Both the position numbers and the translations under genes were made by a program. The notes under the pieces are model-generated. The model did no database searches, had not been told where the DNA came from, and was given only the letters and a program-made list of their open reading frames with translations. Source: Streptomyces sp. NBC_00433 (lineage in GTDB: Bacteria > Actinomycetota > Actinomycetes > Streptomycetales > Streptomycetaceae). Taken from it: 64,000 nt of DNA. Positions within the stretch are counted from its first letter, which is position 1. Every line of letters starts with the position of its first letter. The stretch covers positions 7,253,501 to 7,317,500 of the forward strand of contig CP107926.1 in assembly GCA_036015235.1 (NCBI GenBank), given 5' to 3'. Below, piece after piece: positions 31,133 through 44,289 of the stretch.

Positions 31133-33510
31133 GCGCCGCCCTCCTGCCACCGGTAGCCGCGCGGGGTGACCATCCGGCCCGCGACGACGCGGGACGCGGT
31201 ATTTCCGACGGTGACCACCGACACCATGTCGACGGTGGACGGGTCCACGTCCGCGAGCGTGGTGACGGTGACCTCCTCGTCCGGCCGGGACGCGGCCCGT
31301 ACGACACCGACGGGTGTGCCCGGGTCGCGGTGCTCCGCCAGCAGGGCCAGCGCCTTGGGCAACTGCCAGTGCCTGCCGCGGCTGCGCGGGTTGTAGAAGG
31401 TCACCACCAGGTCCGCCTCGGCCGCCGCCCGCACCCGCCGCTCGATCACCTCCCACGGGGTGTGCAGGTCCGACAGGCTGATCGACACATGGTCGTGCCC
31501 GAGCGGCGCGCCCAGCAGCGACGCCGCCGCCAGGGCTGCGGTCACGCCCGGCACGCCGACCACGTCGATGTCGTCCGCGGCCTCCGCGAGGGCCGGCGAG
31601 GCCATCGCGTACACCCCGGCGTCGCCGCTGCCGATCAGCGCGACCGCGTGCCCCGCGCGGGCCTCGGCCACCGCGGTGCGCGCCCGCTCCTCCTCGGCGC
31701 CCAGCCCCGACTCCAGCACCCGGGTGCCGGGCAGCAGCAGATCCCGGATCTGCGCCACGTACTGGTCGAGCCCGACGACCACCGACGCGCGCCGCAATTC
31801 CGCGGTGGCCCGCGGCGTCAGCAGATCCCGGGCCCCGGGCCCGAGCCCCACCACCGCCAGCCGCCCACGCGGCCTGCGCCGCGCCACCGCGACGGTGGCC
31901 ATCGCCGACTTCCGCTTCTCGACGACGAGTTCGCCCCCCGAGCCGGCCGCAAGCAGCGCCGCGGCCTCGGCGACCGACGGCGTACCGACCGCGCGCAGCG
32001 GCGCCGCCGACGGGTTGGGCACGCTCACCCCCGCGAGGGCCTCCGCCCCGAAGGTCACGAGCGGCACCCCCAGTCGTGCCGCCGCCGCCACGATCCCCGC
32101 CTCCTGCGCCTTGGCGTCCACGGTGGCCATCCGCCACACACTCCCCTCGGCGACCCCGCCCGCCGCCAACGCCGCCCTGACCAGCCCCACCACTTCCTCC
32201 ACGGCCACCCCCCGACTCCCCCCGACCCCCACGACCAGCCCCGGCGGCCGCACCACCACGACGCGCTCCGCGGGCTCCACGACCCGATCCGTGACCCACA
32301 CCCAATACCCGTCCCGGGCGCGGACATCGAAGGAGGACCCTTCCCCCACCCGGCGGAGGTGGCCTGCCTCGGCGTCGTGCGGCTCCCCGTATTCCGCGAC
32401 GGGGTCGCGGGGTGCGCCCGTGAGGTGCGGGCGTTCCCCCGCCCGGGGGTGGGCGCCTGCGTCGGCGGAGTGCGCAGCGCTCCATTCCGCCGCGGCGGCG
32501 GGGTCGCGGGGTTCGCTTGTGCCAGCGAGGTGCGGGGCACCCGATTCCGCCGCCGCGGCGGGAAGCGAAGTGGGCGTGTTCGGCGGTGCCGAGCCGTCCT
32601 CCGCGGGGCTGGGTTGGGCACCACCGGGTTGCGTCGCTTCGCGTCCCGCCGTTGCGGCGGTGTGGGGGGCGGGGTCGTCGCCCGTCCAGGGGCGGGCGTC
32701 CTCGCCGTCGTGCGGCTCCCCGTATCCCGCGACGGGGTCGCGGGGTGCGCCTGCGCTGGTGAGGTGCGGGCGTTCCCCCGCCCGGGAGTGGGCGCCTGCG
32801 TCGGCGGTGTGCGGGGCACTCCGTTCCGCCGCCGCGGCGGGAAGCGGGATGGTCGTGTTCGGCGGTGCCGAGTCGGCCTGGCCACCGCCGGGTTGCGTCG
32901 TGTCGCGTCCCGCCGTTGCGGCGGTGTGGGGGGCGCCTGCGTCAGGGGAGTGCGGGGCACTCCGTTCCGCCGCCGCGGTGGGAAGCGGAGTGGGCGGGGC
33001 CGAGTCGGGGGCTGGCGGGGCGAGGGGGAGTGGGGGGAGAGGCCAGGTCGAGTCGGCGTGGAGGTGGACGGGGGTGCCGTCCAGGAGGGCGCGGGTGACG
33101 GCGGGGAGGGCGCCCTCGGCGGGGTAGGGGAGGGCGTCCAGGGCGGGAGTGGAGGTCGTGTCGGTCGCTGTGGTGATGACCGGCACGGTCGTCAGGACCG
33201 TCGAGACCGCCTGCGCGAGCGCGTTGGCCCCGGCGGCGTGCCCGCCGAGGAGGGCGATCGCGTGGCGGTGGGCCTCGTCCACCGTCACGACGGCCGGGTC
33301 GGACGCCTTGCTCACCAGCAGCGGGGCGAGCAGGCGGACGGCGGCGCCGGTGGCGAGGAAGACGACCAGCTGGTCGCACTCGGTGAAGGCGGTGCGGAGG
33401 AGGTCGCGGACGGGGGCGCCGCCGTAGTGGCGGGTGCGGTCCGGCCATGCGGCGGCGAGCCGGTCGCAGCCGGTCCTGCCCGCAGCCGTGGTGGAGATGA
33501 GGCCGATCAC
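31129..33510 (-). CDS. cobJ: CbiG-CobJ fusion with very long repeat insert
   Basis: 793 residues. The N-terminal CbiG part (1 to about 155: IGLISTTAAGRTGCDRLAAA, LVVFLATGAAVRLLAPLL) and CbiG C-terminal part (about 388-525: VVGVGGSRGVAVEEVVGLVR, WRMATVDAKAQEAGIVAAAA) are separated by about 230 residues of Ala/Pro/His/Glu-rich repeats. The C-terminal CobJ/CbiH methyltransferase (about 549-793: LAVVGLGPGARDLLTPRATA, ALIGSGDAGVYAMASP, VTVGNTASRVVAGRMVTPRG) methylates C-17 and contracts the ring. Such fusions are usually about 550 residues. GTG 33510 overlaps the cobL stop. The insert keeps frame and probably forms a disordered loop. Confidence 0.88.
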   Translation of the reverse strand: MIGLISTTAAGRTGCDRLAAAWPDRTRHYGGAPVRDLLRTAFTECDQLVVFLATGAAVRLLAPLLVSKASDPAVVTVDEAHRHAIALLGGHAAGANALAQAVSTVLTTVPVITTATDTTSTPALDALPYPAEGALPAVTRALLDGTPVHLHADSTWPLPPLPLAPPAPDSAPPTPLPTAAAERSAPHSPDAGAPHTAATAGRDTTQPGGGQADSAPPNTTIPLPAAAAERSAPHTADAGAHSRAGERPHLTSAGAPRDPVAGYGEPHDGEDARPWTGDDPAPHTAATAGREATQPGGAQPSPAEDGSAPPNTPTSLPAAAAESGAPHLAGTSEPRDPAAAAEWSAAHSADAGAHPRAGERPHLTGAPRDPVAEYGEPHDAEAGHLRRVGEGSSFDVRARDGYWVWVTDRVVEPAERVVVVRPPGLVVGVGGSRGVAVEEVVGLVRAALAAGGVAEGSVWRMATVDAKAQEAGIVAAAARLGVPLVTFGAEALAGVSVPNPSAAPLRAVGTPSVAEAAALLAAGSGGELVVEKRKSAMATVAVARRRPRGRLAVVGLGPGARDLLTPRATAELRRASVVVGLDQYVAQIRDLLLPGTRVLESGLGAEEERARTAVAEARAGHAVALIGSGDAGVYAMASPALAEAADDIDVVGVPGVTAALAAASLLGAPLGHDHVSISLSDLHTPWEVIERRVRAAAEADLVVTFYNPRSRGRHWQLPKALALLAEHRDPGTPVGVVRAASRPDEEVTVTTLADVDPSTVDMVSVVTVGNTASRVVAGRMVTPRGYRWQEGGA
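32345..33045 (-). repeat. In-frame imperfect repeat array inside cbiG/cobJ
   Basis: Blocks recur at DNA level: about 115 bp starting at 32376 and again at 32709 (spacing 333 bp), a 48-bp block at 32624 and 32888 (spacing 264 bp), and a TTCCGCCGCCGCGG core near 32540, 32820 and 32960. Spacings are multiples of three, so the frame is kept. It looks like duplication-driven growth of a linker. Confidence 0.8.
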
Positions 33511-34757
33511 GCGGGTGCTCCTTCGGTACGGGGGGCGGCGGGCCGGGTGGCCCACAGGACGAAGACGGGGTTGGCCGCGGCGAGCCGTGTGACGTCGCCG
33601 GGCAGCGGGGCGAGCCGGGAGGACTGCAGGAGGACGCCGTCCGCCGTGAGCCCCGCCGCCCCGAGGGCGGCGCGGACGGCGCCGACCCGGTCGACCGCGG
33701 CGAGCGTCACGACGACGGCCCGCCGCGCGCGCAGCGCGCACGCGGCCACGACGTCCGCCACGTCCGAGCCGCCGCCGCCGACGAAGACGGCGTCGGGGTC
33801 CGGCAGTTGCCCGAGCACGCCGGGCGCGCGGCCGACCACCGCCTCGACGTCCACCCCGTGGGCCGCGGCATTGGCCCGCACCCGGGCCACCGCGTCCGCG
33901 GACTTGTCGACGGCGACGACGGCCGCCCCGAACCGCGCGCATTCGACGGCCACCGACCCGGACCCGGCCCCGATGTCCCAGACCAGCTCACCCGTACGCG
34001 GTCCGAGCCGCGCCAGCGCCAGGGCCCGCACCTCGAATTTCGTGACCATGGAGTCCCGGTGCGCGAAGTCCGCCTCGGGCAGCGCCCAACCGGCCGGCGC
34101 CGTACGCGGACCGGCGACCGTACCGGCGGCGGACGCCACCGAGGCGCCGGGCCGCAGGCACAGCACGACGCCGACCGCCTCGCCCCAGTCCCGCCCCGCG
34201 GCCTCTTCCGGGGAGACGGAGACCACCCTCTCCCCGGGGGAGCCGAGCCCGGTGGCGACGACCAGCGTGCGGGACAGTCCGCTACGGGCCAGGGCCGCGC
34301 CCAATTCCGCGGGACCGGCGCCGGGTCCGGTCAGGACGGCCGCTTTCGGGGCGGCGCGGCAGACGTTCACCGCGGCCCGCAGATCCCGCCCGTGCGCGCT
34401 GACCACGACGGCGTCGTCCCAGCTCAGCCCGGTCCGGGCGAAGGCGACCGCGACGGACGGCGCCGACGGCCGTACGTCGAGCGCCGCCGCGCCGAACCGC
34501 GCGCCCAGCGCCCGTACGATCCCGAAGAAGCCGGGGTCGCCGGAGGCCAGCACCACCACCCGGCCGCCGGCGGCCGCGCACGCGCCGATCTCGTCGAGCG
34601 CGGGCGCCAGCGGCCCGAGGACCAACTGCCGCACGCCGTACGGCATTTCGGCCGCGCCGAGATGCCGGGCCGCACCGACCACCAGGTCGGCGGCACCGAC
34701 CACCGGTGGCGGCCCGCCCGTTCCCGTGCCGAGGACGGTGATCACCGCGTCACCCAC
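33507..34757 (-). CDS. cobL: Precorrin-6Y C5,15-methyltransferase (decarboxylating)
   Basis: 416 residues: an N-terminal CbiE-type tetrapyrrole methylase (about 1-210: VVVLASGDPGFFGIVRALGA, VSAHGRD) fused to a C-terminal CbiT-type domain (about 235-405: DSMVTKFEVRALALARLGPR, the SAM loop VWDIGAGSGSVAVE, AVFVGGGG). CobL methylates C-5 and C-15 and removes the C-12 acetate carboxylate. Its start overlaps the end of cobM by 8 bases, and its stop overlaps the next start. Confidence 0.92.
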   Translation of the reverse strand: MGDAVITVLGTGTGGPPPVVGAADLVVGAARHLGAAEMPYGVRQLVLGPLAPALDEIGACAAAGGRVVVLASGDPGFFGIVRALGARFGAAALDVRPSAPSVAVAFARTGLSWDDAVVVSAHGRDLRAAVNVCRAAPKAAVLTGPGAGPAELGAALARSGLSRTLVVATGLGSPGERVVSVSPEEAAGRDWGEAVGVVLCLRPGASVASAAGTVAGPRTAPAGWALPEADFAHRDSMVTKFEVRALALARLGPRTGELVWDIGAGSGSVAVECARFGAAVVAVDKSADAVARVRANAAAHGVDVEAVVGRAPGVLGQLPDPDAVFVGGGGSDVADVVAACALRARRAVVVTLAAVDRVGAVRAALGAAGLTADGVLLQSSRLAPLPGDVTRLAAANPVFVLWATRPAAPRTEGAPA

Positions 34758-35565
34758 GGGACTCGCGCAGGGCGCGCCGCGCGGCGGGGTCGGCCCGCCG
34801 GAAACCGTGGAAGTGCCCCGGGTGGTAGAGGTGCGACCGCGTCCCCGACGCGGACAGCGCGGGCCCGACCAGGAAGAGCGTGTGCTTCCACAGGCGGTGC
34901 GCCTTGACCGTCTCCTCCAGCGTCGCGATGGTGCAGTGCAGCAGCAATTCCTCGGGCCAGCTGACCTGGTGGGCGACGATGACCGGCGTGTCCGTCGGAT
35001 AGCCGCCCTCCAGCAGCTCGGCGGCGAGCTGCCCGGACCTGGCGGCGGACAGGAAGACCGCCATCGTCGTGCCGTGCCGGGCGAATTCCCGCACCTCCTC
35101 GCCCGGCGGCATCGGGGTCTTCCCGCCGCCCAGCCGGGTCAGCACCACCGACTGGGCGACCTCGGGAATCGTCAACTCCCGCCCGGCCGCCGCCGCCACC
35201 GCCGAGAACGACGACACCCCGGGCACGATCTCCACCTCGACGCCCAACTCGGCGCACCGGTCGACCTGTTCCTGCGTACCGCCCCACAGTGCCGGGTCGC
35301 CCGAGTGGATCCGCGCGCACCGCAAGTCCTCGCGCCGCGCTCGCTCGTAGACCGCGACGACGTCCTCCAGCGACATCGCCGCCGAGTCGAGGATCTCCGC
35401 GTCGGGCCTGGCGTGCTCAAGGACCGCCGCCTGCACCAGACTTGCCGCCCAGATGACGATGTCCGCCTCGGCGATGGCCTTCGCCGCCCGGAAGGTGAGC
35501 AGATCGGCCGCGCCGGGCCCCGCGCCCACGATGGTGACCTTGGCGTTCCCACGCGGGTCGCTCAC
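34750..35565 (-). CDS. cobM: Precorrin-4 C11-methyltransferase
   Basis: 271 residues. KVTIVGAGPGAADLLTFRAA is the first strand and SAM loop; DADIVIWAASLVQ-type sequence, RIHSGDPALWGGTQEQ and VEIVPGVSSFSAVAAAAGRE are the CobM/CbiF blocks. It adds a methyl at C-11. The GTG at 35565 overlaps the cobI stop (GTGA). Confidence 0.92.
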   Translation of the reverse strand: MSDPRGNAKVTIVGAGPGAADLLTFRAAKAIAEADIVIWAASLVQAAVLEHARPDAEILDSAAMSLEDVVAVYERARREDLRCARIHSGDPALWGGTQEQVDRCAELGVEVEIVPGVSSFSAVAAAAGRELTIPEVAQSVVLTRLGGGKTPMPPGEEVREFARHGTTMAVFLSAARSGQLAAELLEGGYPTDTPVIVAHQVSWPEELLLHCTIATLEETVKAHRLWKHTLFLVGPALSASGTRSHLYHPGHFHGFRRADPAARRALRESRG

Positions 35566-36290
35566 AGTTTTCCTCCCCTGCCGTCCCGCCGCGCGGGCGC
35601 GATCAGCGTCGACAGATACGGCAGCGGGCCGTCGAGCAGCTCCGCCGCCGGGCGGATCGACTCCTCGGGCAGCCCCAGCGCGCTGCCCCACACCGCGCCC
35701 TCGGTCCTGCCGGTCGCCGCCAGCGCGGCGGCGACCTCGGCCGCGAGCCGGCCGAATTTGTACGCCACGACGGTGCCGGGTCCTTCGAGCGCCGCCTTGA
35801 GCACCGCGGCCCCCGCGGTCACCGGCACCAGCGTCAACGGCTCGGTGCCCTCGGTCAGTACGGCCCCGCTGCGGGCCGCCAGATCCTGCATCGCGGTGAT
35901 GCCCGGCACCGTGGCGACCGCCACCCCCGGCAGCGACTCGACGATGGTGTGCGCGAGATACGTGAACGTCGAATACACATTCGGGTCCCCGATCGTCGCG
36001 AAGGCCACCGCCCCGTGCTCCCGCAGCAGTTCGGCCACCCGCGCACCCGCCGCGTCCCACGCGGCCTCGCGACGGGCCCGGTCGGAGCGCTCGTTCAGCG
36101 CGAAGACCACCCGGACGACGCGGTCCGCGGCCACGTAGTGCCGCACCGTCGCCTCGGCCCGCCCGACCTCGCCGGTGTCCATCACCGGCACCACCACGGC
36201 GCCCGCCGCGCGCAGCGCGTTGACGCCCTTCACCGTCACCAGCTCGGGATCGCCGGGGCCGACCCCGACCCCGGTCAGTCGCAGGTCCAT
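35562..36290 (-). CDS. cobI: Precorrin-2 C20-methyltransferase
   Basis: 242 residues. LTGVGVGPGDPELVTVKGVN is the N-terminal signature, followed by FATIGDPNVYSTFTYLAHTI and VATVPGITAMQDLAARSG, typical of CobI/CbiL. It makes precorrin-3A. ATG 36290 overlaps the end of cobB by 16 bases, so the two are translationally coupled. Confidence 0.92.
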   Translation of the reverse strand: MDLRLTGVGVGPGDPELVTVKGVNALRAAGAVVVPVMDTGEVGRAEATVRHYVAADRVVRVVFALNERSDRARREAAWDAAGARVAELLREHGAVAFATIGDPNVYSTFTYLAHTIVESLPGVAVATVPGITAMQDLAARSGAVLTEGTEPLTLVPVTAGAAVLKAALEGPGTVVAYKFGRLAAEVAAALAATGRTEGAVWGSALGLPEESIRPAAELLDGPLPYLSTLIAPARRDGRGGKL

Positions 36291-37720
36291 GCGGCACACC
36301 TCTCGACGAAACGGGTCGCCAGCGACGGCTCGGCGGCCCAGTGCAGATGCAGATACGAGGCGTGCACATTCCCGTCCACGAAGCCCTCGGTGCGGCGCTC
36401 GGGCTGCGTGAAGCCCCACGCGGCGGCGGCACCCCGCGGCGGGTCCACCTCCGTACGGTGGAATTCGTGCCCGCGCAGACGGGTGCCCTGCGCCGCCAGC
36501 GGGCTGTCCGCCAGCGCGACGGCCTCGCGGTAGCCCAGGGTGAGGCGGCCGGTCATCCTCGCCTCGACCGGCAGCCGGCCGCACATCGACCGGCCGTCGA
36601 GGGTGCGGGAGAGGTAGAGCAGGCCCGCGCATTCCGCTGCGACCGGGGCCCCGAGGCCCGCGATCTCCTGGCGGAGGGCCTTGTTGGCGGAGAGCTGCTC
36701 CGCGTGGAGTTCGGGGAAGCCGCCGCCCAGGATGAGGCCCTGGGCGCCGGTGGGGAGGGATTCCGCGGTGAGCGGGTCGAAGGGGGTGACCTCCGCCCCC
36801 GCGGCGGTGAGCAGTTCCGCCTGCTCGGCGTAGTGGAAGGTGAAGGCGGGGCCGGTGGCGACGGCGATCACGGGGCGCCTGCGGCGGGCTTTCTCCCCTG
36901 ACCCGCCCCTTCCCGAAACCGGGGCTCCGCCCCGGACCCCGGTCCCCGAACGCCGGACGGGCTGGAAACGCTCCGCCTCCACCTCCGCTTCCGGGCTCCA
37001 GGGGGTGTCCGGGAGGGGTGGGGCCGTGTGGGAAAGGGCCAGGAGGGCGGGGAGGTCGCAGGCGTCGCGGACGCGGGCGGCGGCGGAGCGGACGAAGTGG
37101 CGGGCGGCGGCGGCGCGTTCGGCGGCGGGGACGAGGCCGAGGTGCCGGGAGGGCACCACCAGGTCGTCCCGGCGGCCGAGCGCGCCCAGGCAGGGGACGC
37201 CCACCTCTTCGAGCGCGTCGCGCAGGACGCGCTCGTGCCGCGCGGAGGCGACCTTGTTGAGGACGACCGCCCCCAGCCGCAGCAGCGGGTCGAAGGACGC
37301 GAAGCCGTGGACGAGCGCGGCCACCGACCGCGCCTGCGCGGACGCGTCGACGACCAGCACCACCGGCGCCCGCAGGATCGTGGCGACCTGGGCGGTGGAG
37401 GCGAGTTCGCCGTGGCCGGTGGCGCCGTCGAAGAGGCCCATCACGCCTTCCACGACGGCGAGGTCGCAGCCCGCGGAGCCGTGCAGGAAGAGCGGGGCGA
37501 CGCGCTCCGGGCCGCACAGGTACGGGTCGAGGTTGCGGCCGGGGCGACCGGTGGCGAGGGCGTGGTAGCCGGGGTCGATGTAGTCGGGGCCGACCTTGTG
37601 CGGGGACACGGCGAGGCCCGCGTCGGTGAAGGCGGCCATCAGGCCGGTCGCGACGGTGGTCTTGCCGCTGCCGGAGGAGGGCGCGGCGATGACGAGGCGG
37701 GCTGCCGTCCGGTCTACCAC
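36275..37720 (-). CDS. cobB: Cobyrinic/hydrogenobyrinic acid a,c-diamide synthase
   Basis: 481 residues. The N-terminal ATPase (LVIAAPSSGSGKTTVATGLM, the HKVGPDYIDPGYH switch, VVEGVMGLFDGATGHGE) joins a C-terminal class I glutamine amidotransferase (GLILGGGFPELHAEQLSANK, the AAECAGLLYLS Cys, late His in RGHEFH). A linker of about 38 residues at 237-275 (ERFQPVRRSGTGVRGGAP) is encoded by DNA that looks like a Streptomyces intergenic repeat. GTG 37720 follows GAGGGG and overlaps the cobO end; ATG starts do not fit. Confidence 0.9.
   Translation of the reverse strand: MVDRTAARLVIAAPSSGSGKTTVATGLMAAFTDAGLAVSPHKVGPDYIDPGYHALATGRPGRNLDPYLCGPERVAPLFLHGSAGCDLAVVEGVMGLFDGATGHGELASTAQVATILRAPVVLVVDASAQARSVAALVHGFASFDPLLRLGAVVLNKVASARHERVLRDALEEVGVPCLGALGRRDDLVVPSRHLGLVPAAERAAAARHFVRSAAARVRDACDLPALLALSHTAPPLPDTPWSPEAEVEAERFQPVRRSGTGVRGGAPVSGRGGSGEKARRRRPVIAVATGPAFTFHYAEQAELLTAAGAEVTPFDPLTAESLPTGAQGLILGGGFPELHAEQLSANKALRQEIAGLGAPVAAECAGLLYLSRTLDGRSMCGRLPVEARMTGRLTLGYREAVALADSPLAAQGTRLRGHEFHRTEVDPPRGAAAAWGFTQPERRTEGFVDGNVHASYLHLHWAAEPSLATRFVERCAAWTCD
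36894..37010. repeat. Intergenic-type repeat inside the cobB coding region
   Basis: GGGGCTCCGCCCCGGACCCC and GAACGCCGGACGGGCTGG match, in order, the two halves of the repeat at 40380-40502 (there CAATCGCCGGACGGGCTGG and, inverted, GGGGTCTGGGGCGGAGCCCC). In cobB the element is read through as a linker between the two catalytic domains. Confidence 0.7.
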
Positions 37721-38310
37721 TCGATGCCCCTCTGCCCCTTCTGGCCGGTGTCCATGGGGTGCTTGACCTTCGACATGTCGGTGACCAGGTCGGCGGCGTC
37801 GACCAGCGCGGGCGGCGCGTTGCGACCGGTGATCACGACATGCTGGACACCGGGGCGGTCCCGCAGCACCGACACGACCTCGTCGGTGTCGACCCAGCCC
37901 CAATGCATCGGGTAGGCGAACTCGTCCAGCACGTACAGCCGGTAGGTCTCCGCCGCCAGGTCGCGCTTGACCTGCTGCCAGCCCTCGACGGCGGCCTCCT
38001 CGCTGCTCTCCGGCGAGCGCTGCACCCACGACCAGCCCTCGCCCATCTTGTGCCAGGCCACCGTGCCGCCCTCGCCGGAGTCGCCGAGCACCCGCAGCGC
38101 CCGCTCCTCGCCGACCTTCCACTTGGCGGACTTCACGAACTGGAACACCCCGACCGGCCAGCCCTGATTCCACGCCCGCAGCGCGAGGCCGAAGGCGGCC
38201 GTCGACTTCCCCTTGCCGATGCCGGTGTGCACGATCGTCAGCGGCCGGTTGCGGCGCTGCCGGGTCGTCAGACCGTCGTCGGGCACCACTTCCGGCTGTC
38301 CCTGCGGCAT
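37714..38310 (-). CDS. cobO: Cob(I)yrinic acid a,c-diamide adenosyltransferase
   Basis: 198 residues of the CobA/CobO/BtuR type. The P loop is GIGKGKSTAAFGLALRAW, followed by VGVFQFVKSAKWKVGEE, LYVLDEFAYPMHWGW and HVVITGRNAPPALVDAADLV. It adenosylates the reduced corrinoid. Start codon A overlaps the stop of the chelatase gene (TAATG). Confidence 0.93.
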   Translation of the reverse strand: MPQGQPEVVPDDGLTTRQRRNRPLTIVHTGIGKGKSTAAFGLALRAWNQGWPVGVFQFVKSAKWKVGEERALRVLGDSGEGGTVAWHKMGEGWSWVQRSPESSEEAAVEGWQQVKRDLAAETYRLYVLDEFAYPMHWGWVDTDEVVSVLRDRPGVQHVVITGRNAPPALVDAADLVTDMSKVKHPMDTGQKGQRGIEW

Positions 38311-40367
38311 TACGCGGCCCTCCTGATGTCCTTGACCAGTGCGGAGACCGTGTCGGCCCGCAGTTCGTCGAGCGTGACGGCGACCCCGGCCAGGTCGGCG
38401 GCGAGCGCGCCCGCGAGGCCGAGGCGTACCGGCCCCGACTCGCAGTCCACGACCACCGCGGCCGTGCCCGAGGCGGCCAGCAGGCGGGCCGCGCGGGCGC
38501 CCAGCGCCACGGGTTCCGGGCCGCCGGTGGCCCGCCCGTCGGTCACCACGACCAGCAGCGGGCGCCGCGACGGGTCGCGCAGCCGCTCGATCCGCAGCAC
38601 CTCGTGCGCCTTGAGCAGGCCCGCGGCAAGCGGCGTACGGCCCCCGGTCGGCAGCGTCTCCAGCCGCGCCGCCCCCGCGTCCACCGACGACGTCGGCGGC
38701 AGCGCCAACTCCGCGCCGGTGCCGCGGAAAGTGACCAGGCCGACCTTGTCGCGCCGCTGGTAGGCGTCCAGCAGCAGCGACAGGACCGCCCCCTTCACCG
38801 CCGACATCCGCTGCCTGGCGGCCATCGAGCCGGACGCGTCGACCACGAAGAGCACCAGATTGCCCTCACGGCCCTCCCGCACCGCCTGCCGGAGGTCGTC
38901 CCTGCGCAGAACAAGTCCGGGTCCGCTGCGGCCCCTTGCCCGCTGATACGGGGCCGCCGCCCGCACCGTCGCCGCCAGGTGCAGCTTCCCGAGGGCGCCG
39001 CCGTCGGGCCGCCGGGCCCCGGTCGTACGCCCCTGCGCGGTCCGCGCCCGCGAACGCCGCCCCGCCGCGCCCTCGCCGAGCCCCGGCACGGTCAGCGTCC
39101 GCGCCTTGAACGGTTCGGCGGCGGGTGCCACGGGCTGCTCCCGCTGCGGGCCGCCGGAGGGGGCGTCCGCGCCGGCGGAAGGCGTCGGGGCCTCCGCCCC
39201 CGTCGGGTCCCCCTCCGACTCCGGCTCCGCAGGTGTCGGCGGCGCGGTGTCGTGGCCCGGCCCGTCCTGGGGCTGCGGCGGCTGCTCACCGCCGCCGTCC
39301 GGGCCGCCGTCCGGCCCCCCGTCCGGGTCGGGGTCCTCGTCGTCGCCGCCGGACTCCGCCTTGGCCCGCGCCAGCGTCTCGTCGAGCTTGTCCTCGTCGA
39401 GTCCCGGCGCGTCGAAGGGATTGCGGCGCCGCCGGTGCGGCAGCGCCAGCAGCGCCGCCTGCCGTACGTCCTCGGCCAGCACCACCGTGCGGCCCGCCCA
39501 CGCGGCCAGCGCCGTCGCGGTACGGGCCATCACGATGTCGGCCCGCATGCCGTCGACCTCGAAGGCCGCGCAGGTCGCCGCGATCTGCCGCAGGGCGGCG
39601 TCGCCGAGCCGCACCTCGGGCAGCAGCGCGCGGGCGGTGACGATACGCGTCCGCACCTGCTCCTCCTGCGGCGCCCAACGCGCCGCGAAGCCCGCCGGGT
39701 CGGCGTCGTAGGCCAGCCGCCGCCGCACCACCTCGACGCGCTCGTCCGTCTCGCGGGACGCCGCGACCTCGACGGTCAGCCCGAAGCGGTCGAGCAACTG
39801 CGGCCGCAGCTCGCCCTCTTCCGGGTTCATCGTGCCGACCAGCAGGAAACGGGCCGCGTGCCGTACGGAGACGCCCTCGCGCTCGACGTAGCTCGCGCCC
39901 ATCGCGGCCGCGTCCAGCAGCAGGTCGACGAGGTGGTCGTGCAGGAGGTTGACCTCGTCCACGTACAGCACGCCGCGGTGCGCTGCCGCGAGCAGGCCGG
40001 GCTCGAAGGACTTCACGCCCTCGGCGAGGGCGCGCTCGATGTCGAGCGCCCCGACCAGGCGGTCCTCGGAGGCGCCGACGGGCAGCTCCACGAGCCTCGC
40101 GGGGCGCTCCCCGCCAGTCCCCTCCGGGTGGGGGCCGTCGGGGCACTGCGGGTCGGCGGACCCGGGCTCGCAGGAGAACCTGCACCCGGGGATGACGCGT
40201 ACGCCCGGGAGGAGGGCGGCCACCGCCCGGACGGCGGTCGACTTGGCGGTGCCCTTCTCGCCCCTGACGAGCACGCCGCCCACTGCCGGGGAGACGGCGT
40301 TGAGCACCAGTGCCAGGCGCAAATCTTCCTGCCCGACCAGGGCGCTGAACGGGTAGGGCGTGCTCAC
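38310..40367 (-). CDS. Cobaltochelatase ATPase subunit (ChlI/ChlD-like)
   Basis: 685 residues. AAA+ domain about 1-330: Walker [19 protein letters not shown], then [19 protein letters not shown] with Cys residues, Walker B region [20 protein letters not shown] and the sensor [21 protein letters not shown] Pro/Asp/Gly-rich linker (about 355-450) leads to a von Willebrand A domain with [17 protein letters not shown] near 509 and [11 protein letters not shown]. It combines the ChlI and ChlD halves and works with CobN for ATP-driven cobalt insertion. GTG 40367 follows GAGGGGGA. Confidence 0.88.
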   Translation of the reverse strand: MSTPYPFSALVGQEDLRLALVLNAVSPAVGGVLVRGEKGTAKSTAVRAVAALLPGVRVIPGCRFSCEPGSADPQCPDGPHPEGTGGERPARLVELPVGASEDRLVGALDIERALAEGVKSFEPGLLAAAHRGVLYVDEVNLLHDHLVDLLLDAAAMGASYVEREGVSVRHAARFLLVGTMNPEEGELRPQLLDRFGLTVEVAASRETDERVEVVRRRLAYDADPAGFAARWAPQEEQVRTRIVTARALLPEVRLGDAALRQIAATCAAFEVDGMRADIVMARTATALAAWAGRTVVLAEDVRQAALLALPHRRRRNPFDAPGLDEDKLDETLARAKAESGGDDEDPDPDGGPDGGPDGGGEQPPQPQDGPGHDTAPPTPAEPESEGDPTGAEAPTPSAGADAPSGGPQREQPVAPAAEPFKARTLTVPGLGEGAAGRRSRARTAQGRTTGARRPDGGALGKLHLAATVRAAAPYQRARGRSGPGLVLRRDDLRQAVREGREGNLVLFVVDASGSMAARQRMSAVKGAVLSLLLDAYQRRDKVGLVTFRGTGAELALPPTSSVDAGAARLETLPTGGRTPLAAGLLKAHEVLRIERLRDPSRRPLLVVVTDGRATGGPEPVALGARAARLLAASGTAAVVVDCESGPVRLGLAGALAADLAGVAVTLDELRADTVSALVKDIRRAA

Positions 40368-40512
40368 ATGTCCCCCTCTGTACGCGTCCTCAATCGCCGG
40401 ACGGGCTGGTTTTGTCTGGCCCCCGCGTCCACTTGCCGGTGCGTCCTCAACTGCCGGACGGGCCGGAAGTGCTCGGCCCCGGGGTCTGGGGCGGAGCCCC
40501 AGGGGGGTGGGG
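40368..40512. repeat. Intergenic repeat between chelatase subunit genes
   Basis: Two copies of a GCCGGACGGGC-containing unit (near 40391 and 40452) and an inverted GGGGTCTGGGGCGGAGCCCC block fill the gap between cobN and the ATPase subunit gene. The same elements occur inside cobB. They could form hairpins that reduce read-through within the operon. Confidence 0.7.

Positions 40513-44285
<3,773 letters not shown>

Positions 44286-44289
<4 letters not shown>

Noticed and set aside
32345-33045. Repeat array considered as a mobile element breaking cbiG/cobJ
   Set aside because: There are no terminal repeats or transposase and the frame stays open through the array with repeat spacings divisible by three, so it is better seen as linker duplication.
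30955-36138. A 1727-codon plus-strand open frame across cobH to cobI
   Set aside because: It lies antisense to five clear cobalamin genes with conserved motifs; long antisense frames are usual at this base composition.
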